NCBI RefSeq assembly: GCF_029531655.1
Contig: NZ_JANRMI010000003.1
Coordinates: forward strand, 186,001-250,000
Direction: 5' to 3'
DNA from: Bdellovibrio svalbardensis
Lineage (GTDB): Bacteria; Bdellovibrionota; Bdellovibrionia; Bdellovibrionales; Bdellovibrionaceae
DNA length: 64,000 nucleotides
The notes below the pieces were generated by a model that was given only the letters and a program-made list of their open reading frames with translations, did not search any database and was not told the origin of the DNA. The first letter of the stretch is position 1. Each line of letters begins with the position of its first letter. Shown here in pieces: positions 59,911 to 64,000 of this stretch. The position numbers and the translations under genes are program-made.

Positions 59911-60038
59911 TCCCTGACTCCTTCATATATACAAATCAGTATGTCAGGAAATCCAGACTGAATTCCAGTGACGCTTGGAAAGTATCAAATTTTGCGCCCT
60001 ATTGTCCACGCAAGGGATATCTATTCAAGCTTCAGATC

Positions 60039-61634
60039 CTACCGACTGCCTCGATAGAATGTGTCGAAGTCTGAGTCTTTCTTTCGTGGAGAAATGCCAG
60101 GAGTTTTCTCCTCTTTCTGCACTGGCGTCAAATCGTGGATTGCAGGGCCATTCAACACCTCTCCCATTTTACTAAAGCGCGAACCGTGACATGGACAGTC
60201 CCAAGTTTGCTCCGCTCCATTCCATTTAACCACACCACCCATGTGCGGGCAGGTGGCAGACAGACGATGAAGATCCCCATCACTGTCTCGGAACACTGCC
60301 GTTTTTGTTAAGCCATCGGAAACAACACAGCCTTGCCCCGGAAGTAAATCAGCTACATCCTTTTCATCTCGATAGATCCAATCCACATATTGAATTCCTG
60401 ACTGAGCGTTGTCCTTCATGAAATGTCCAAGACTTCGCCAATTGAAGCGACTTGGGTCATAGACCGACTCCCAGCGATGGTTTTCGCCTTTGATTAAAGA
60501 TGTTAAAAGGAGTGATGCAATTGCCCCATGCGTGATCCCTTGCCCCGAGTCCCCGGTTACAATGTAAACGTTTTTCTCTCCAGGATTTCTGCCGATATAC
60601 GCAAGCCCATCCATAGGTTCTACGATCTGCCCTGACCAGTTGTAGACTACTTCCAAATCGGAAATTCCCAGGCGCTTCTGTGCCCAATCGCGAAGTTTTT
60701 GGAAGATCAACTCAGGATGCTCTTCTTGTCCAACGCGATGATCCTCCCCGCCTACAATCAGAACATCGAAGTCCCGCTCAGGCGCGGAATCAATGCGGAT
60801 GTAGTGATAAGGGGTGCCCGTATCCCAATACAAAGCAGACGGAACACTGCCCCGGGGGATCTTCATTCCCACCACATAGGTTCGGAACGCGGCTTCCTTC
60901 AAATGAACGGACATCAGATTATTGATCGGAACGTTGGTCGCGACTACCACATGATCCGCAGAGACTCTGTAACCATGAACTGTCTCGGCAAAGGGATTCT
61001 TTCCATCTTGAACGAATTCCACTCTTGTCCGTGTATAGATTTGCCCGCCCATAGCCCGAATGCGCTCACACAATCCGTTAATAAATTTCAGAGGATGAAA
61101 CTGCGCCTGATGAGCAAATCTCAAACAGGTCCCAGTGTCAAAGAACGCCTTCAGAGGTTGAGTCAGAAGCTGAACATCCACGACCCCGCAATCCTGCGCC
61201 GCCTTCATCTCATCCTGTAAATAAACGCGGTCATGCTCGGGCGCCAGAAATAGATAACCTTCAAGCCGGCGAAAATCACAATCGATCTTCTCGTCGTGAA
61301 TAATTCGCTCAATGGTATCAATGGCCTCCATATGACTTTGATAAGCCAAACGTGCCCGGTCCAAGCCATTCTTTTTTAATATCTCTTTGAAATGATCATC
61401 AAATACATCTGAGAGATGTGCACTCGACAAAGCTGTTTCTCCATAACCAAGATCATCTTTTTCTAAGATGACTACTTTGAATTCGTTCTTCAAAAGTTGA
61501 TAGGCCGTTAGCAAACCGGATATGCCTGCTCCGACGATACAAACATCTGTCGTCAAGGAACGATTCAGCATCGGCATGTCTGACAAAATCACATCTTCCT
61601 GCCACAAGGATAAATTATTTTGATGAAAGTGCAT
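60039..61634 (-). CDS. FAD-dependent oxidoreductase (DAO) with C-terminal Rieske domain
   Basis: ATG at 61634 has GGGGAGG just upstream (531 aa); the longer frame lacks this. The FAD domain opens with TDVCIVGAGISGLLTAYQLLK, and VYIVTGDSGQGITHGAIASLL is the second FAD contact. The last about 100 residues hold a Rieske [2Fe-2S] site: CPHMGGVVKWN and CPCHGSRFS (CxH...CxxH). This DAO-Rieske fusion is a known family of unclear substrate (often called glycine/sarcosine oxidase-like). It is convergent to the epimerase and divergent from the PfpI-like gene. Confidence 0.9.
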   Translation of the reverse strand: MHFHQNNLSLWQEDVILSDMPMLNRSLTTDVCIVGAGISGLLTAYQLLKNEFKVVILEKDDLGYGETALSSAHLSDVFDDHFKEILKKNGLDRARLAYQSHMEAIDTIERIIHDEKIDCDFRRLEGYLFLAPEHDRVYLQDEMKAAQDCGVVDVQLLTQPLKAFFDTGTCLRFAHQAQFHPLKFINGLCERIRAMGGQIYTRTRVEFVQDGKNPFAETVHGYRVSADHVVVATNVPINNLMSVHLKEAAFRTYVVGMKIPRGSVPSALYWDTGTPYHYIRIDSAPERDFDVLIVGGEDHRVGQEEHPELIFQKLRDWAQKRLGISDLEVVYNWSGQIVEPMDGLAYIGRNPGEKNVYIVTGDSGQGITHGAIASLLLTSLIKGENHRWESVYDPSRFNWRSLGHFMKDNAQSGIQYVDWIYRDEKDVADLLPGQGCVVSDGLTKTAVFRDSDGDLHRLSATCPHMGGVVKWNGAEQTWDCPCHGSRFSKMGEVLNGPAIHDLTPVQKEEKTPGISPRKKDSDFDTFYRGSR

Positions 61635-61798
61635 AAATCCTCCCCGATTTTTTATTTTCAGAGCAGCTTGATGACGGCACAAGAGGAAAGCCGAAGCCTG
61701 AGTTCTTACAATGGAAAACCTGTCATTGCTCAATTCCTTCGGTGGAATTTGCGCACCTTCGTTTCCTGTCTGAAGATCTAATCAGTCATGGAGGTTCT

Positions 61799-62434
61799 AT
61801 GAAGAAATCTTTAGAGGGAAAAAGAGTTGCGATTCTTGCGGCGGACGGCTTCGAGCAATCGGAGCTCTTTGAACCAAGAAAAGCCTTAGAAGAAGCTGGA
61901 GCAAAGGTCGATATTATTTCTTTAAAGTCTGGAACCATTAAGGGTTGGGAGAAAAAGAACTGGGGCGACACAATCCTGGTCGATGCAACTGTCGAATCCG
62001 CGCACGCTGATGATTATGATGCTTTGCTGTTACCTGGTGGAGTTATGAGTCCCGACAAACTTCGCGGTAATGAATCAGCGGTTCATTTTGTTCAGGATTT
62101 TGTAGACTCCGGCAAACCGATTGCAGCAATTTGCCATGGCCCGCAGACTCTGATTGAAACCGGAGCGCTTCGAGGTCGCAACATGACGAGCTATAGTTCA
62201 TTAAGGACTGATATGATTAATGCGGGAGCAAACTGGTCGGATGCAGAAGTGGTCGTGGATAATGGTCTGGTGACAAGTCGCATGCCCAGCGATATTCCGG
62301 CATTCAACAAAAAGATGATCGAAATATTTGCAGAAGGTCCGCATGATATTTCGCTGTTCGGTTCTTATTCTGCCAAGAAAACTGAGGCTGCAAAACAACC
62401 GAATGATCGTTGGCGACAAGAGACTGGAACTTAG
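61799..62434 (+). CDS. DJ-1/PfpI-family protein (YhbO/Hsp31-like)
   Basis: A GGAGG motif precedes the ATG at 61799 (211 aa). AILAADGFEQSELFEPRKALEEAG and DDYDALLLPGG are the family's N-terminal motifs; the nucleophile elbow is AAICHGPQTLIETG with the reactive Cys. The Glu of FEQSE completes the usual pair. Members act as stress chaperone/glyoxalase or deglycase; older names call them proteases. It is divergent from the FAD/Rieske gene, and the two may respond to the same stress. Confidence 0.88.
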   Translation: MKKSLEGKRVAILAADGFEQSELFEPRKALEEAGAKVDIISLKSGTIKGWEKKNWGDTILVDATVESAHADDYDALLLPGGVMSPDKLRGNESAVHFVQDFVDSGKPIAAICHGPQTLIETGALRGRNMTSYSSLRTDMINAGANWSDAEVVVDNGLVTSRMPSDIPAFNKKMIEIFAEGPHDISLFGSYSAKKTEAAKQPNDRWRQETGT

Positions 62435-62556
62435 ACTTCACAAAAAACAAAAAGGACAGAAGTTTCGCTGCTGCCCACACCTTAAGTACCCCAGGAGACC
62501 TGTCTACGCTTTGAAAATTTCAAAACAAGCCTAGATTTCCTGGGTAGGTTGGTACC

Positions 62557-62580
62557 GAGAGGACACGGAGGCGTCCTCTC
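62557..62580. terminator. Hairpin downstream of the flagellin gene
   Basis: GAGAGGAC-ACGGAGGC-GTCCTCTC gives an 8-bp perfect stem. It lies between the convergent PfpI-like and flagellin stops. The T-run is weak on either strand, so termination strength is uncertain. Confidence 0.55.
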
Positions 62581-62607
62581 AGATCAAACTTTATTTTCTA
62601 TTCTAAA

Positions 62608-63441
62608 TTAACCGATCAATTTCAATGCCGCTTGTGGCATTTGATTCGCTTGCGCAAGAACACTCGTGTTAGCTTGCAACAACACTGTGTTACGAGCTGA
62701 CTCAGCAGACGCTGCTGCGACGTCAGTATCACGGATACGTGAGTTCGCTGCAGAGATGTTCTCGTTTTGTACACCCAAGTTATCCACTGTAGATGTCAAA
62801 CGATTTTGAAGGGCACCGAGACCAGCGCGGAAACCATTCACTTGCGTTTGCGCTTTATCGATCATTTCTAGCGCATCTTGTGCACCGGCTTTAGACGAGA
62901 AGTCGAAACCAGCGATACCCAAGTTGTCGATAGATGCATTTGTTTCAGATGCGTTATAAGTGATTCTATCCGCTTCGTTATCGTTACCGATACCAACTTG
63001 GAAATCGAATTTATCACCAGAACCATCGATCAGTTTCGCATTACCGAAACGAGTTGTTTGTGTAATACGTTGTGATTCTGCTTTAAGTTGTTGAACCTCT
63101 TTATTCAAGAAACCGCGCTCTGTATCACCGATCGTGTCAGAAGAAGCTTGGATACCCAGTTCTCTCATACGAGTGAGGATGTTGGACACTTCATTCAAAC
63201 CGCCCTCAGCTGTTTGAACCATCGAGATACCATCGTTCGCATTTCGTTGAGCTTGACCTAGAGATCTGATTTGGGATTTCATTCCCTCACTGATCGCCAA
63301 GCCGGCAGCGTCGTCAGCTGCTTTGTTGATGCGTGAACCAGAAGCCAATTGCTCCATTGATTTACCGATTGAACGTTGTGATTGCACCAAAGTTCTTTGT
63401 GCGTTCACTGCTGAAATATTTGTTGATACTCTCATTCCCAT
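62608..63441 (-). CDS. fliC: Flagellin
   Basis: A 277-residue flagellin with only the D0/D1 core and a short variable middle. The N-terminal VSTNISAVNAQRTL, ASGSRINKAADDAAGLAISEGM, ANDGISMVQTAEGGLNEVSNILTRMRELGIQA and the C-terminal NISAANSRIRDTDVAAASAE with LAQANQMPQAALKLIG match the conserved ends. A sigma-28-like promoter lies a few bases upstream. The start is ATG at 63441 or the Met two codons later. Filaments of this type are built by the fliD/fliS/flaG set seen in the same window; Bdellovibrio has several flagellins. Confidence 0.97.
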   Translation of the reverse strand: MGMRVSTNISAVNAQRTLVQSQRSIGKSMEQLASGSRINKAADDAAGLAISEGMKSQIRSLGQAQRNANDGISMVQTAEGGLNEVSNILTRMRELGIQASSDTIGDTERGFLNKEVQQLKAESQRITQTTRFGNAKLIDGSGDKFDFQVGIGNDNEADRITYNASETNASIDNLGIAGFDFSSKAGAQDALEMIDKAQTQVNGFRAGLGALQNRLTSTVDNLGVQNENISAANSRIRDTDVAAASAESARNTVLLQANTSVLAQANQMPQAALKLIG

Positions 63442-63456
63442 TTGGGACCCCCATTA

Positions 63457-63483
63457 TTAGCGGCAAGCCTTATACCTACTTAG
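63457..63483 (-). promoter_or_regulatory. Sigma-28-like promoter of flagellin
   Basis: On the minus strand, CTAAGTAG-N11-GCCGCTAA has a -10 at 7 of 8 and a weak -35 at 4 of 8, with exact 11-base spacing. The ATG at 63441 is 16 bases beyond the -10. GGGGG at 63446-63450 may be the ribosome site. Confidence 0.5.
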
Positions 63484-63919
63484 ACTCACCTGTTGTACAC
63501 GTTGTGACTTCACTTTCGTCTGGGCTCTCTAGTAGCGATCCTTATCGGGCAGTCACACCTTTTAAGTCTCTCGAGCGCTTTCGACTTCAGATCCATCGTT
63601 GCTTCTGACATACCTTTCGGCGAGGTCCGTGAAGGCTTTAGTCTCGTCCTGCAGAACTAGACCAACATCCTGGATTTTCCAGACCATAGTCCTGAAAACC
63701 AGCCCATCTTCCAGCAAATTCCCAGACCAAAGCCCAGCCCAAGACCATCCGCCATCAGACCAAAACCCAAAAGGGTGCCTGCCATCTTCTCGGAAAAGGT
63801 GCCTGCCATCTTTTTGGGCCTACAACGCGTTAATTTCCGGCGAATGCGGATATCAATGGGTGCACGGGCAAAACCTTTGCACTTATAGATTTCTCTGGAA
63901 TTTGCTGGGTTGAGTGAAC
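63484..63919. other. Spacer between flagellin and the RAYT gene
   Basis: No standard gene is seen. From 63657 to 63770 the DNA is a degenerate tandem series of CCAGACC(A)-like units. On the minus strand this keeps a 50-codon frame open (63809 down to 63657) rich in Gly, Leu and Met, without a ribosome site. The REP-like units at 63769-63812 sit inside it. Confidence 0.4.
63769..63812. repeat. Two degenerate REP units upstream of the RAYT gene
   Basis: AAAAGG(G)TGCCTGCCATCTT occurs at 63769-63788 and 63794-63812. It shares AAAAGGTGCCTG with the perfect REP palindromes at 21191 and 22584, but the right arm is degenerate. Flanking CCCAAAA/TTTTTGGG can pair across the pair. They lie about 110 bases before the transposase start. 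Confidence 0.6.
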
Positions 63920-64000
63920 ATGCCTAGAACAAAGTTTGTTAGACAGTCCGAACTTCCATATCACGTCACTGCAAGATGCATTAACAAAGAGTGGTTCGCC
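63920..64000 (+). mobile_element. REP-associated tyrosine transposase (RAYT), start only
   Basis: An ATG at 63920 opens 27 codons to the window edge: MPRTKFVRQSELPYHVTARC, then INKEWFA. The block LPYHVTARCINKEWF matches the N-terminus of Y1-type (IS200-like) RAYT proteins, where the histidine-containing YHVT strand precedes the catalytic site. Degenerate REP units just upstream support this. The catalytic Tyr lies beyond the window. Confidence 0.72.

Noticed and set aside
63657-63770. CRISPR or minisatellite array in CCAGACC-like DNA
   Set aside because: Units are degenerate and unequal in length with no fixed spacers.
1-64000. tRNA, rRNA or tmRNA genes
   Set aside because: No cloverleaf, CCA-end or rRNA landmark was recognised on either strand by eye; a covariance-model scan would settle it.

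Overview
The window looks like chromosome of a Bdellovibrio-type predatory bacterium (Bdellovibrionota). This is inferred from gene content: a short flagellin with a fliD/fliS/flaG set, many secreted proteases and cell-wall-active proteins, REP palindromes with a RAYT-type transposase, and dense housekeeping operons. No rRNA, tRNA, CRISPR array, prophage or plasmid backbone was seen. The species is not proven from the sequence.

Layout. 1-2.8 kb: end of a secreted protein gene, nnrD, map and a small secreted protein. 2.9-7.3 kb: a three-gene EmrAB/TolC-type drug efflux operon, divergent from a MarR regulator, with a composite palindromic operator between them. 7.4-16.4 kb: an anaerobic/denitrification region holding two Crp/Fnr regulators, class III ribonucleotide reductase (nrdG-nrdD), NnrS, a hemerythrin-like protein, a DUF2249 protein, SCO1, a NirV-like protein, copper nitrite reductase with a fused cytochrome c, and a 45-residue membrane peptide. 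16.4-24.2 kb: mixed cell-envelope and unknown genes with REP palindromes. 24.1-31.1 kb: smpB-rsmA-tsaD, a Pal/CpoB-like envelope operon, and a very large protease/propeller/barrel protein. 31.1-39 kb: unknowns, an HTTM membrane pair, trypsin, a VWA lipoprotein and a metzincin protease. 39.1-45.8 kb: norCBQD plus a chemoreceptor with a nitrate/nitrite-sensing-like input domain. 45.8-59 kb: aspartate aminotransferase, coaD, rsmD, a two-component pair, two GT9 glycosyltransferases, a Maf-like protein, a TPR protein behind a sigma-54-like promoter, and fliT-like/fliS/fliD/flaG. 59-64 kb: an epimerase, a FAD/Rieske oxidoreductase, a DJ-1/PfpI protein, flagellin, degenerate REP units and the start of a RAYT transposase.

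Main idea. The two respiratory clusters (7-16 kb and 39-46 kb) appear to be one regulon. TTGAT-N4-ATCAA-type boxes, or one/two-mismatch variants, lie upstream of nrdG, nnrS, the second Crp/Fnr gene, the DUF2249 gene, nirK and the 45-aa peptide, norC and the chemoreceptor. Where the start codon is clear, most boxes are centred about 53-60 bases upstream of it. The Crp/Fnr protein at 7423-8061 carries the E..SR recognition-helix pattern known to read this box. A nitrite-to-NO-to-N2O pathway, NO-handling proteins, anaerobic DNA precursor synthesis and a dedicated chemoreceptor would then switch on together at low oxygen or in the presence of NO. No nitrate reductase or N2O reductase is present in the window.
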